This document shows, in pieces, positions 47,992-57,827 of a DNA stretch of 64,000 bases. The DNA lies in NCBI GenBank assembly GCA_028278135.1, contig JANQEW010000008.1, positions 62,001 to 126,000 on the forward strand, given 5' to 3'. Source of the stretch: Rhodospirillales bacterium (GTDB lineage: Bacteria; Pseudomonadota; Alphaproteobacteria; Rhodospirillales; Rhodospirillaceae). Each line of letters opens with the position of its first letter. The first letter of the stretch is position 1. The notes under the pieces are model-generated. The model worked only from the letters and a program-made list of their open reading frames with translations. It was not told the DNA's origin and searched no databases. The position numbers and the translations under genes were made by a program.

Positions 47992-49806
47992 CTAAACTAC
48001 CCGCATCTTGACATAACTCCCTGGTGCATCATCGAGCGCCTTCATGGGGCCTTCGCCTGGCACACGAGTCTGGGCCGGGAGCTTCTCCGGCGCTTGTTTT
48101 GACACCCAATCAAGCCAATCGTGCCACCAGGAACCAGGTTGTTGCTGGGCTCCCTGGAACCAAGCATCAGGATTTTTAAGCAGCTTTTTCGCACTTGTCC
48201 AGTGATGATACTTGTTACCCGCTGGTGGGTTAATCACACCAGCAATATGGCCAGAAGCAGCCAGAACAAAGCGTACAGCCCCCCCCAATAACTGGGCACC
48301 AGCATAGTTAGATTTCCACGGTGCGATATGATCTTCAATGGTCGAGAGGAAATAGGCTGGTACCTTGACTTTCCCAAGATCAACGGGCACGCCCAACATA
48401 TTCAGAGCACCAGGCTCCTTGAGCTTGTTTTCCTGATAGAACTTGCGGAGATAAAAGCTATGCATAGCATAGGGCATGCGCGTAGAATCGCTATTCCAGT
48501 ACAGGAGATCGAACGGGAATGGATCCTTCCCCAGCAGATAGTTATTGACGACAAATGACCAGATGAGGTCGTTTGCGCGCAACATGTTGAACGTGGTGGA
48601 CATTTCTGCACCATCGAGATAACCACGCTCACGCATCTTTTGTTCAGCCAGTTGTATCTGCGCCTCATCCACGAACACGCCCAGTTCTCCTGGCTCGGCA
48701 AAATCAAGCATGCAGGTAAAATACGTTCCGCTTCTGATGCGGATGCGACTCTCTTCTTTTGCGGCGAGAACAGCCTGTGTGGCCGCTAGCAGCGTGCCTC
48801 CCAAACAGTACCCAAGCCCGTTGACCTCTGTCTCACCAGTGATCTGTTCGATAATGTTGAGCGTTTCTATGGGACCAAGTCGCATATAATCGTCAAACGT
48901 GTATTGAGATAATTTTTCGTCTGGATTTACCCAAGACATAACAAAAACCGTATGCCCTTGATCAATACACCACTTGATGAATGAATTCTTTGGTCTCATA
49001 TCCATGATGTAGTATTTGTTGATCCATGGCGGCACAATCATAAGAGGTCTTTTGAAGACCTGCTCTGTTGTTGGCATGTACTGAATGACCTGCGCCAGTG
49101 GATTCTCATGAATGACCTTGCCAGGAGTGGAGGCAATATTCTCTCCCACCTTGAAGGCATCATAATCTGTCATCCTGATACGAATCTGGCCCTTGCCCTG
49201 CTCAAGGTCGCTCAATACATTGTTAAGTCCTTTGAGGAGATTTTCCCCTCCACTTTCTACGGTTACACGTAGAACTTCTGGATTAGTCATCACAAAATTT
49301 GTTGGTGCCATAGCATCGACGAACTGCCGAGTGTAAAACTCGACTTTTTGAGCAGTTTTGTCATCTAAACCATCAACATCTTTTACTAAAGATTGAATCC
49401 AGCGGGCACTGAGCAGGTAGGATTGCTTGATGAAGTCAAACACATGATTTTGTTCCCATGTGTCGTCCTTAAATCTTTTGTCGCTCGGATCAGACTCAAT
49501 CACAGCGCTTCTTGCGTCGCCTAGCATACGGCGAGTCGTGCTCTGCCACAGCGCAAGAGAATCTTGCCACAGTGACATCTGTGCGTTCATGACTCTTTGC
49601 GGGTCAGCTAACAGTTTTGCCGTCATCTCCATGAAGGCACTGCCGATGTTCATCGGGTCAAGCCCGAACTTCGCATTCTCTGTTTGTCTCTGTAGAAAAG
49701 CAGCGACAACCCTCTGGCTCCGTTCAGCAATGTTCACCATTGTCTTCGACAACTCGGCAGGGTTCGGCGTATTCAGTATTCCACCCTGTTGATCACCCAT
49801 CTTCAC
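47992..49806 (-). CDS. phaC: Class I poly(3-hydroxyalkanoate) synthase
   Basis: Polymerises 3-hydroxyacyl-CoA to PHA on storage granules. 604 residues with an N-terminal PhaC domain and alpha/beta hydrolase core. The lipase-like box with nucleophile Cys is GYCLGG, the Asp is in STIEDHIAPW, and the His in ASGHIAGVINPP. Complete length for class I, so no PhaE/PhaR partner is needed. phaA/phaB are not adjacent. Together with the glycogen genes it indicates two carbon stores. Confidence 0.96.
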   Translation of the reverse strand: MKMGDQQGGILNTPNPAELSKTMVNIAERSQRVVAAFLQRQTENAKFGLDPMNIGSAFMEMTAKLLADPQRVMNAQMSLWQDSLALWQSTTRRMLGDARSAVIESDPSDKRFKDDTWEQNHVFDFIKQSYLLSARWIQSLVKDVDGLDDKTAQKVEFYTRQFVDAMAPTNFVMTNPEVLRVTVESGGENLLKGLNNVLSDLEQGKGQIRIRMTDYDAFKVGENIASTPGKVIHENPLAQVIQYMPTTEQVFKRPLMIVPPWINKYYIMDMRPKNSFIKWCIDQGHTVFVMSWVNPDEKLSQYTFDDYMRLGPIETLNIIEQITGETEVNGLGYCLGGTLLAATQAVLAAKEESRIRIRSGTYFTCMLDFAEPGELGVFVDEAQIQLAEQKMRERGYLDGAEMSTTFNMLRANDLIWSFVVNNYLLGKDPFPFDLLYWNSDSTRMPYAMHSFYLRKFYQENKLKEPGALNMLGVPVDLGKVKVPAYFLSTIEDHIAPWKSNYAGAQLLGGAVRFVLAASGHIAGVINPPAGNKYHHWTSAKKLLKNPDAWFQGAQQQPGSWWHDWLDWVSKQAPEKLPAQTRVPGEGPMKALDDAPGSYVKMRVV

Positions 49807-49939
49807 ATCCTCATGTTATCCATCCGCGGCGCGAGAATTCCCGTGCCCTGTCATCGTTGCGGGGGGGTGCTACAGCCGCGCCAAGGGCCAGCTGCATATA
49901 TATACAAATTTCCTGTGAATGTCTATTAGATGAGAGCGT

Positions 49940-49963
49940 ACAATTGGCTATACAGTTGGCTAT
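49940..49963. repeat. Tandem 12-bp repeat
   Basis: acaattggctat followed directly by acagttggctat, one mismatch, in the gap between phaC and the PEP mutase family gene. Confidence 0.75.
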
Positions 49964-50073
49964 GATGGCATGGTTCCCTTCGCTCGCAGACAGGTCCGTG
50001 TGGCCCCCCACGGTGGGTTCATGCATGCGGCCATAGCATATTCTTCAATGAACGAAATGGAAGTAAAGACATC

Positions 50074-50973
50074 ATGACACTCCGCTCACAAAGTCCCACG
50101 GCTCGTCTCCAGGCCCTCCTGGCACAAGCTGGTGGCCTTGTCATCCCTTGCTGTTTTGACGCTTTGTCAGCCCGTCTGATTGAGCGTGCTGGCTTTCCAT
50201 TGACGTTCATGAGCGGCTTTACTGTTTCAGTTTGTCGGATCGGAGCCCCCGATACAGGACTGATTTCCTATGGTGAGATGGTCGATCAAGGCCGTAACAT
50301 TTGCACCGCAGTCTCCATTCCCGTCATCGGCGACGGGGATACAGGCTATGGCAACGTCATGAACGTGAAGCGCACTGTGCATGGGTACGCCGCCGCGGGG
50401 TTTGCTGGGGTAACAATAGAGGATCAGGTATGGCCTAAACGCTGTGGCCACACCCGCCGCTGTAATGTGGTGCCTCGGGCAGAGGCTATCAACCGTGTGC
50501 GGGCCGCTGTGGATGCCAGTAAAGAGGGAGCAAACATCCTCATCATAGCCCGCACTGATGCCCGTGCCACTCATGGTCTCATCGAGGCTATCGAGAGAGC
50601 GCAAGCTTTCAGAGACGTAGGGGCAGACATCACCTTTCTTGAAGCGCCGTTGACGGAAGACGAAATGCGAGATTATTGCAAGGCAGTGACAGGGCCGAAA
50701 CTCGCGAACATGCTAGAGCAAGGAGAGACCCCGCTGCTTTCACCGTCTCGTCTTGAAGAGATTGGTTACAAGCTTATCGTCTATCCATTGACTCTGATGA
50801 GCGCGGCCGTCCATGCCATGCAGGAAGCGTTGCTGGCACTGCAGTCTCAGCAGGTGACTAGTAGGTTGTCAGACTTCGTCGATATCCAGGAGCTGGCCGG
50901 GTTCACACATTACGACAGGGAGGCAAAGCGCTACGATGAGCTGCCCTCCCAAAAAGACAGTCCGTCGTCGTAA
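50074..50973 (+). CDS. Isocitrate lyase/PEP mutase family protein
   Basis: A 299-residue TIM-barrel enzyme of the isocitrate lyase/phosphoenolpyruvate mutase superfamily. The GDGDTGYGN metal loop and active-site KRCGH are intact, then ARTDAR. KRCGH fits lyases such as 2-methylisocitrate lyase rather than PEP mutases, but the set also includes oxaloacetate decarboxylases. The substrate cannot be fixed from sequence alone. No prpC/prpD neighbours. A methylisocitrate role would connect with the propionyl-CoA genes at 2.6-6.9 kb, which is speculative. Confidence 0.85.
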   Translation: MTLRSQSPTARLQALLAQAGGLVIPCCFDALSARLIERAGFPLTFMSGFTVSVCRIGAPDTGLISYGEMVDQGRNICTAVSIPVIGDGDTGYGNVMNVKRTVHGYAAAGFAGVTIEDQVWPKRCGHTRRCNVVPRAEAINRVRAAVDASKEGANILIIARTDARATHGLIEAIERAQAFRDVGADITFLEAPLTEDEMRDYCKAVTGPKLANMLEQGETPLLSPSRLEEIGYKLIVYPLTLMSAAVHAMQEALLALQSQQVTSRLSDFVDIQELAGFTHYDREAKRYDELPSQKDSPSS

Positions 50974-51225
50974 TAATATTGCGGGTGGGCAAACATGTGC
51001 GGCGGGCGGCGGCCTGAAAGGCTCTATGTGAGGTAGGGTAAAATGTTGTAATGAAGCAAGAGGGATACGTAAAATTTTTATGATGGGTCTCTCAGATTCC
51101 TCTTCAGAGGATTCTCTCTGGCCACTGTGTGGCCCGTTGACAGCTGTGCGGTGCTCTCCTCTCCTCGGCAGCGGGCCATTGTGTGTCCTCTTAACAGAGA
51201 GGGTGAGCAGGGTCAGCAGAGGATT

Positions 51226-52239
51226 ATGCTGCGGTTCTTCATGACTCTATCGCGCAAAAAAGGCGTTCATGCACCCGTGCTGCTGCGGGAATCTGTGTCG
51301 TTCCTTGCCCCGCACGGCGACGGTCTTTATGTGGATGCCACCTTTGGGGGGGGCAGCTATAGTGTGGCCATTTTAGGGGCAGCGAACTGCCGTGTAGTGG
51401 GCATAGACCGTGATCCGGCCGCCCTCGTGGACGGTCTCATTGTAACGCGGCAATTTCCTGGACGACTAACGCTGATAGAGGGATGTTTTAGCAACATAGC
51501 GGCGTTACTCGCAGCACGTGGTCTTCAAACTGTAGACGGCGTTGCTCTAGATCTGGGCGTCTCCGCTTTACAGCTAGACACACCAGAGCGCGGGTTCTCG
51601 TTTCTTGCTGACGGACCCCTGGATATGCGTATGGGGCGCAGTGAGCTCACTGCTGCTGAAATCGTCAATACCTATGCCGAACCACAACTGGCCTGTATCA
51701 TCAGAGTCTTGGGCGAGGAGAGATTAGCGCGTCGCGTGGCGCGTACCATCATTGCTGCACGACCCATTACCCGCACGATCGCCTTAGCGGCACTCATCCG
51801 TCGTGTGGTACCGAGGACTTCCAACGGCGTCGACCCAGCCACTCGAACATTCCAGGCGTTACGTTTGTGTGTCAATAATGAAATTGAAGAATTAAATCGC
51901 GTTTTAATTGCAAGTGAACAAATTTTGGCTCCAGGAGGAAGGTTAGTTGTCGTGGCCTTTCACTCATTGGAAGATCGCATCATTAAACGTTTTTTTAGAG
52001 AACGTGCTGGGAACTCACCACGTGTTTCCCGCCATAGGCCAGAGACCTCATGCCGTCGTCGGCATAAATATACTTTTAATATTTTAACTACTAAAATTAT
52101 TAGACCCTCAAAAGAGGAAATTCTCACTAATCCACGCGCGAGATCTGCCAGGCTGCGGGCCGCAGAACGCACAACAGCTCCGCCGTGGCCATCAGAATCG
52201 CCAGACAGACGACGGGGCCTCCCATGGTCCGTGCCGTAG
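51226..52239 (+). CDS. rsmH: 16S rRNA (cytosine1402-N4)-methyltransferase
   Basis: SAM-dependent methyltransferase acting on 16S C1402, normally the first or second gene of the dcw cluster. HAPVLLRESVSFL opening, SAM-binding DATFGGGSYS, GVALDLGVSALQLD and the C-terminal NPRARSARLRAAER are present. ATG 51226 (337 aa) has AGAGGA 7 bases upstream; ATG 51241 is an alternative. mraZ is not found upstream. The 3' end overlaps the ftsL remnant by 16 bases, the ancestral arrangement. Confidence 0.95.
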   Translation: MLRFFMTLSRKKGVHAPVLLRESVSFLAPHGDGLYVDATFGGGSYSVAILGAANCRVVGIDRDPAALVDGLIVTRQFPGRLTLIEGCFSNIAALLAARGLQTVDGVALDLGVSALQLDTPERGFSFLADGPLDMRMGRSELTAAEIVNTYAEPQLACIIRVLGEERLARRVARTIIAARPITRTIALAALIRRVVPRTSNGVDPATRTFQALRLCVNNEIEELNRVLIASEQILAPGGRLVVVAFHSLEDRIIKRFFRERAGNSPRVSRHRPETSCRRRHKYTFNILTTKIIRPSKEEILTNPRARSARLRAAERTTAPPWPSESPDRRRGLPWSVP

Positions 52240-52574
52240 CAGCTGCTCTGTGGATTATCCTTGGGATGTGGGATGAGCGTGGGTCTCTTCATCCTCATCC
52301 TCACGTATAACGTGATGGCCCTGGAAGGCGAACGCCTCCAGATTCAGCACACCATCAGGTTCACACAGGAGGGAATCCATGTGCTCACGGCGGAATGGAA
52401 TCTCCTTTCCTGAATCACCCAGCCCTTTTGCATCAGCTTGCCAGACAGCATCTTGGTATGGCAGCGCTTGAGAGTAACAGTGGAGGCTGCTGTGCTCTCT
52501 CTCTAGAGCGTCGGAGCCACCGGCCTCTGGCACAACCAAACCCTTGGCTTCCTTCCACAACGCCGATGCCCTGA
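52224..52574 (+). pseudogene. ftsL: Frameshifted ftsL (division protein) remnant
   Basis: FtsL activates the FtsW/FtsI septal synthase and has a single helix plus coiled coil. Three reading frames together give a recognisable alphaproteobacterial FtsL. Frame one from ATG 52224 encodes MVRAVAAALWIILGM. After a shift near 52265-52272, frame two encodes SVGLFILILTYNVMALEGE then IHVLTAEWNLLS and stops at TGA 52411. A third frame continues NHPALLHQLARQHLGM to TGA 52572. Two single-base-scale lesions are enough to explain this. A product starting at ATG 52273 would be 46 residues with no C-terminal half. Confidence 0.85.
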
Positions 52575-52689
52575 ACGGGGGCTGTCCATAACTTATGCTG
52601 CTCTTCTGCTGCGCGTCTGTCTTTTCCGCTGCCGCAAACCGTTCCTCTACCCAGGTGTGGATGCTGTGTCTGTGGGATCACAGCTTGTG

Positions 52690-53792
52690 GGTGGGCCGCG
52701 GCAGGCTTCCGCGTGTTTCTGCTGGCGTTTGCCGTCATTGCTGCGCGACTGCTTGAGATCACTTTTTTCACAGAGACAAAGACCGTTACGATAAGACCGT
52801 TACGATGGCCCACCAGACAGGACTGAGGCACACGCCAACCGCAGCACCAGGCAGGGATTATGGTATCATGGATCGCAACGGCGCTGTGTGAGCGACAAAC
52901 CTGCCAATAGCGAGTATGCCAATGCGCGCCAGATAGACGACCCACACGAGGTAACTCTTGAGGTTGTGAGAGTCCTACCTGGCCTGAACTTTGACAAGGT
53001 GCTGCGTAAGCTCAGCTCTGGAAAGAGTTTTGTGTATCTCAAGCGTGGGCTGACGCCTCACCAGCAATCTGCCATCAAGCGCCGTGGTATCCCGGGGTTA
53101 TCTTTCGAAAAGGGGGCGCGACGCGTTGACCAATATGGTCCTCTCGCTGCTCACGTGATCGGCGCTAATGAGCGTCTCAATGCCACGCCCAGCCAAGTAG
53201 CGCTCGATCGCTCGATATGCATGCGTCTAATGTCTGTGCCGTCAAGATGGTCCAGGCTGTGGGAACTCAGGCCATGCAGCGCTATATAAGCAATTTTAGA
53301 TTATAATACAACAAAAACTAGAATATCAGAAACAAGCAAGCCCTTGATTCCCTCCCCATGGCGTGAGATTAACACACTGGTGAACGGCGGTGTTCATTAT
53401 CCTGCTACCCTGATCCGCCGCAGACAGGGAATCCCGAGTAACGGCCTGCAGGTGCTCAAGTCAAGAGACATCGTGGCAAATGCGTTGGCTGAGGCGGCAG
53501 GTCGTGGAACACGGGACAGGTGCCAAGGCAGAGATCACAGGATATTGCATTGATGGCAAAACAGGTACGGCCGCAAAAAGTCGTCAGGGGAGCTATGCCA
53601 GCGCCTCCGTTGCAGCCGCTTTCCCAATGGCCGTCATCGTTGTTGTCGATGAGCCAGAAGGCCATAAAAAATTTGGCTATGCGACTGGTGGGTGGACAGA
53701 TGCCCCAGCAGTGGGGCGCATCGTGGCTAGGGATTGCCCCTGTGGCCCAACAGGCAAGCAAATACAAGAAAACCATACTTTTACGAGTATAA
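52690..53792 (+). pseudogene. ftsI: Degraded ftsI (septal transpeptidase PBP3)
   Basis: Scattered pieces in order: the N-terminal membrane helix (FRVFLLAFAVIAARLLEI), DRNGAV with a nonsense TGA at 52889 before ATNLP, a shifted frame with KRGLTPHQQSAIKRRGIPGL and GPLAAHVIGAN, then a jump straight to the SxN-motif region (ASN at 53223-53231, AVKMVQAVG). The segment that should carry the catalytic STFK serine is deleted. A stop follows, then PSPWREIN joined directly to LVNGGVHYPATL (second deletion), a frameshift, KTGTA, and GYATGGWTDAPAVGR with a final frameshift. About a third of the gene is gone. It cannot encode an active transpeptidase. Confidence 0.93.
52779..52806. repeat. Perfect tandem 14-bp repeat in ftsI remnant
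   Basis: Two adjacent identical copies of aagaccgttacgat just after the membrane-helix remnant. Confidence 0.88.
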
Positions 53793-53854
53793 TGGCAGAA
53801 AAATAACTTTTATGCCTTACGACCGCTCCACTAGCTCGTGGCAGGAATGGCAAG

Positions 53855-55300
53855 GTGTTAGACGTGCAAGATCTCGATCTCAGCGGTTTAACGGCAGACT
53901 CACGGCAGGTTAAACCCGGTTATCTGTTTGCGGCATTAGCAGGTCGCGTACGTGATGGACGTATCTATATAGAAGAGGCTATCGCGCGTGGGGCACGAGT
54001 CATTCTTGCAACGCATGGAACAAAAATTTCTGCACAAGGAGTTCTTCTCTTAGAAGAGAGCAATCCAAGGAAGAAATTTGCGCAAATAGCATCATGCTTC
54101 TATAAAAAACAACCAAAAATAATAGTTTCTGTAACGGGGACAAATGGCAAAACATCTGTCGTGAGCTTCGTTCGTCAGCTCTGGGAACACCTTGGAGTTT
54201 TATCCGGGAGTCTCGGGACCTTAGGGGTGAGAGCGCCTGGCGTGACATTTCCGGGTGGTCTGACCACACCAGACCCTGCAGCCCTTCACGCCATTCTGGC
54301 TGACTTGGCTGATCGCGGTATTGAACATGTTGCTTTGGAAGCCTCCAGCCACGGTCTTGATCAGTGTCGCTTAGATGGTGTGCACTTAGCCGCGGCTGCC
54401 TTTACCAACCTGACTCGCGATCATCTGGACTACCACGGCACCATGACTGCTTATCTTGGTGCAAAATTGCGTTTATTTAATGATTTACTGCCAAAAGGAG
54501 CGCCGGTCGTGCTCAATGCTGACGACCCTGCTTTTCCCATCTTCAGAAAGGCAGCCGCGGCTCGTGACGCGCGGGTGTTGTCCTATGGTCTGAGGGGGGA
54601 AGATCTCCGTCTTGTGACAGGCGTGTCGACAGAATCAGGACAGATGTTGGAGCTGTGCGTGCAGGAAAAGCTTTTCAAGATACATTTTCCCTTGCGGGGA
54701 TCGTTCCAGGTGATGAATGCTCTGTGTGCTCTGGGACTCGTGGTAGCGATGGGCTGGCCCGTCGATGCTGCTACCGCCGCTCTTACAACCTTAAAGGTCA
54801 TTCCGGGCCGCCTACAGTGCGCGGCAACACGTTTTCATGGCGCGCCGATTTATGTGGACTACGCTCATACACCTGCGGCTCTGGAGACAGTGCTAACTGC
54901 GCTGCGCCCCAAGAGCAAAGGTAAATTATTAGTCGTATTCGGCTGCGGAGGAAATCGTGATAGAGGTAAACGTACGCAGATGGGAGTCATTGCCGCGCGT
55001 CTAGCCGATGCTATCATTATCACCGACGACAAACCTAGAAGAGAGAAATCTGAAGACATACGTGCAGAAATCTGCATAGGTTGTCCTAAAGCATATAATA
55101 TAGCTAATCGTTATATTGCTATACAATTTGCTATATCTCTGTTGCAACAAGATGACATTTTATTAGTCGCAGGAATGGGACATGAACAAGAGAATATTGT
55201 TATAGACGGGAAAGTACAGCTGTGCGACGACGTTGCAATGTGTCAGCACGCTGTCGCCCTGGCTGATACGTCAGCCGATCACCTCGGAGAGGGTGCATGA
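53855..55300 (+). CDS. murE: UDP-N-acetylmuramoyl-tripeptide synthetase MurE
   Basis: Adds the third stem residue, presumably meso-diaminopimelate, to UDP-MurNAc-L-Ala-D-Glu. ATP loop TGTNGKT at residues 94-100, substrate blocks EASSHGLDQ and FTNLTRDHLDYHGT. The diaminopimelate-recognition motif, DNPR in most Gram-negatives, reads DKPR here (residues 392-395). GTG start with AGGAA about 9 bases upstream; no ATG is available. Overlaps murF by ATGA. A patch of A/T-ending codons lies at 55085-55205. Confidence 0.95.
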   Translation: MLDVQDLDLSGLTADSRQVKPGYLFAALAGRVRDGRIYIEEAIARGARVILATHGTKISAQGVLLLEESNPRKKFAQIASCFYKKQPKIIVSVTGTNGKTSVVSFVRQLWEHLGVLSGSLGTLGVRAPGVTFPGGLTTPDPAALHAILADLADRGIEHVALEASSHGLDQCRLDGVHLAAAAFTNLTRDHLDYHGTMTAYLGAKLRLFNDLLPKGAPVVLNADDPAFPIFRKAAAARDARVLSYGLRGEDLRLVTGVSTESGQMLELCVQEKLFKIHFPLRGSFQVMNALCALGLVVAMGWPVDAATAALTTLKVIPGRLQCAATRFHGAPIYVDYAHTPAALETVLTALRPKSKGKLLVVFGCGGNRDRGKRTQMGVIAARLADAIIITDDKPRREKSEDIRAEICIGCPKAYNIANRYIAIQFAISLLQQDDILLVAGMGHEQENIVIDGKVQLCDDVAMCQHAVALADTSADHLGEGA

Positions 55301-56721
55301 CGATCGTATGGACTGCCGCGGAGGCAGCAGCCGCTACAGGCGGGTCCATTGCCGCCAACTGGCATGTGAGTGGCGTGTCAATCGACAGCCGTACTGTGAA
55401 AGCTGGGGAACTCTTCATCGCTTTGCAGGGACCTCGTTATGATGGACACGACTTCGTAACCACTGCTCTGGCTAGGGGCGCAACGGCGGCGGTCGTCATG
55501 CGGATCCCCGACGGGATAGTTTCTTTGAAACAGCTCTTAATAGTAGAAAATACACGTGCTGCTCTGGAAGCGCTGGCCCGTCAGGCTCGTGTCCGCAGTA
55601 CGGCACGGGTGGTGGCCATCACGGGTTCTGTTGGCAAGACCAGTACAAAGGAGATGTTGCGGCTTGTCCTGGCAGAACAGGGACTCACCCATGTTTCCGA
55701 AGACAACCTTAACAATTTTTTAGGTGTATCTCTAACGTTGGCTCGTATGCCAGTTGCAACCCATTTTGTCGTCCTAGAAATAGGGATGAACCATCCGGGT
55801 GAACTGTCCACGCTATCACGGCTCGCACGGCCAAATGTAGGGGTGATTACTAGCGTTGAAGCGGTCCATCTCGAATCGTTCCCCTCTGTGCGCGGGATCG
55901 CTGATGCGAAAGCGGAGCTCTTCACCGGTATGAACGGGAACGGGATTGCCATTCTCAACCGCGACAGCCACTATTTTGATTATCTTGCCCGCCATGCGCT
56001 TCTTGTCGGTATTACATACATTTACAGTTTTGGTTATAATAGTGATTCCGACTTTAGATTGTTTTCTTGTAAAGTAACAAACAAAGGTACTATTGTTAGA
56101 GCGAGTGTTTTAGACCAGCCAGCCGCTTACATACTGAGCACTTATGGGAGCCACTGGGCCATCAACAGTTTAGCTGTGCTGGCAACTGTCCATGCTGTGG
56201 GAGGACACGTCAGCCGGGCTGCCTCGGCTCTAGCAAACGTGCAACCTCTGCCGGGTCGTGGCGCCCGTCAGAAATTCATTGTCACTCCCTATGGTGGCAG
56301 CATCGAAGTGATCGATGAAAGTTACAATGCCAGTCCCGTCGCCGTGCGGGCAGCGATGGAGGTCCTGGGAGCAGCGCATCCCGGCCCAGGTGGGCGCAGA
56401 ATTGCCGTTCTTGGGGACATGCTGGAGCTTGGTGGCAGCGCGGCCGCACTGCATGCAGAATTAGCAGATTCTGTTCTTTATCACAAGATCGACCTTGTGT
56501 TTACCGCGGGGCCGCTTATGGCATACCTGCATAAGGCCCTGCCACCGGAAAGACGCGGTAGCCATGCCGTCAACACCGACGTTCTGGCTAGGCAGGTGGT
56601 AGCGGCAACCAGGCCAGGCGACGTATTGCTAGTCAAAGGGTCTGCCTATAGCAGGACAGGCGTGATTCTGGCCGCACTGCAACGGCATGCCGCGTCTGTC
56701 TCTGTCGTTCCCAGGGGATAG
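55297..56721 (+). CDS. murF: UDP-N-acetylmuramoyl-tripeptide-D-alanyl-D-alanine ligase MurF
   Basis: Adds D-Ala-D-Ala to complete UDP-MurNAc-pentapeptide. ATP loop [21 protein letters not shown] and [12 protein letters not shown] are intact in 474 aa. Starts on the ATGA shared with the murE stop. mraY follows by 11 bases. Confidence 0.97.
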   Translation: MTIVWTAAEAAAATGGSIAANWHVSGVSIDSRTVKAGELFIALQGPRYDGHDFVTTALARGATAAVVMRIPDGIVSLKQLLIVENTRAALEALARQARVRSTARVVAITGSVGKTSTKEMLRLVLAEQGLTHVSEDNLNNFLGVSLTLARMPVATHFVVLEIGMNHPGELSTLSRLARPNVGVITSVEAVHLESFPSVRGIADAKAELFTGMNGNGIAILNRDSHYFDYLARHALLVGITYIYSFGYNSDSDFRLFSCKVTNKGTIVRASVLDQPAAYILSTYGSHWAINSLAVLATVHAVGGHVSRAASALANVQPLPGRGARQKFIVTPYGGSIEVIDESYNASPVAVRAAMEVLGAAHPGPGGRRIAVLGDMLELGGSAAALHAELADSVLYHKIDLVFTAGPLMAYLHKALPPERRGSHAVNTDVLARQVVAATRPGDVLLVKGSAYSRTGVILAALQRHAASVSVVPRG

Positions 56722-56732
56722 CGGAGGAGGTC

Positions 56733-57827
56733 ATGCTGTATAATATACTCGTACCACTAGCAGATGAGCCAGGACTGTTCAATCTTTTCCGCTACCTGAC
56801 TTTCAGAACTGGCGGCGCCGTGCTGACGGCCCTGCTTTTCGCCTTTCTTTTTGGCCAGCCAATGATCCGCTGGCTCAAGCGCAGGCAAAGCCATGGGCAG
56901 CCGATCCGCACTGATGGGCCTGAGAGGCACCTACTCGAAAAAAAGGGCACGCCAACTATGGGTGGTTTAATGATTATACTGGGGATAGGGCTCTCCACGG
57001 TTCTATGGGCAGATTTAAGCAACTTTTTCGTGTGGATTACGTCGTTTGTGACTCTTGGGTATGGTGGCATCGGTCTGCTTGATGATTACCTAAAGGTCAC
57101 GAAGCATCAGAGCGGTGGTCTGTCCTGTCTGGTGAAGTTCCTCTGTCAGTTCATGATCGGGACCGTTGCCGCCGGCATGACCATCCACTTCACCCAGAGC
57201 AAAGACGTTGTGGCCACCGGGCTGACACTACCGTTTCTGAAGAGCGTGATATTTGACCTTGGGATGTTCTATTGTGTGTTTGCAACCCTAGTGATGGTTG
57301 GGGCCTCTAATGCAGTGAATCTCACGGATGGCCTCGACGGGCTTGCCACAGTCCCAGTCCTCATCGCCGCAGGGGTCTTCATGCTGATTGCCTACCTTTC
57401 AGGGCATATGGTATTTGCCACCTACTTGCAGATACACCACGTGCCTGGGGCTGGTGAATTGGCCGTGTTCTGTGGCGCTCTGATGGGAGCATGCCTTGGG
57501 TTTCTGTGGTTCAACGCACCGCCTGCGATGATCTTCATGGGTGACACTGGCTCTCTTGCCATGGGCGGTGCGTTGGGGGCCGTCAGTGTCATCACTAAAC
57601 ACGAACTAGTGCTTGCTGTGGTCGGCGGTTTGTTTGTCCTTGAAGCTGTCTCTGTCATTGTCCAAGTCGTCTCCTTTAGGCTGACGGGCAAGCGCGTTTT
57701 CCGCATGGCGCCTCTACATCATCATTTGGAGAGAAAAGGATGGCCTGAGTCTACCATTGTCATTCGATTCTGGATCATCGCCACGATTCTCGCAATTGCA
57801 GGGCTGTCAACCCTAAAGTTGCGGTAG
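56733..57827 (+). CDS. mraY: Phospho-N-acetylmuramoyl-pentapeptide transferase MraY
   Basis: Inner-membrane enzyme forming lipid I on undecaprenyl phosphate. 364 aa with about ten hydrophobic helices. The Asp pair in [18 protein letters not shown], and the cytoplasmic FMGDTGS and APLHHHLE motifs are present. GGAGG before the ATG. murD starts on the next base after its stop. Confidence 0.98.
   Translation: MLYNILVPLADEPGLFNLFRYLTFRTGGAVLTALLFAFLFGQPMIRWLKRRQSHGQPIRTDGPERHLLEKKGTPTMGGLMIILGIGLSTVLWADLSNFFVWITSFVTLGYGGIGLLDDYLKVTKHQSGGLSCLVKFLCQFMIGTVAAGMTIHFTQSKDVVATGLTLPFLKSVIFDLGMFYCVFATLVMVGASNAVNLTDGLDGLATVPVLIAAGVFMLIAYLSGHMVFATYLQIHHVPGAGELAVFCGALMGACLGFLWFNAPPAMIFMGDTGSLAMGGALGAVSVITKHELVLAVVGGLFVLEAVSVIVQVVSFRLTGKRVFRMAPLHHHLERKGWPESTIVIRFWIIATILAIAGLSTLKLR

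Noticed and set aside
53344..53806. Short frames that could be read as small genes
   Set aside because: They are in-order pieces of the FtsI C-terminal region (LVNGG, KTGTA, GYATGGW) in different frames, so they belong to the pseudogene.
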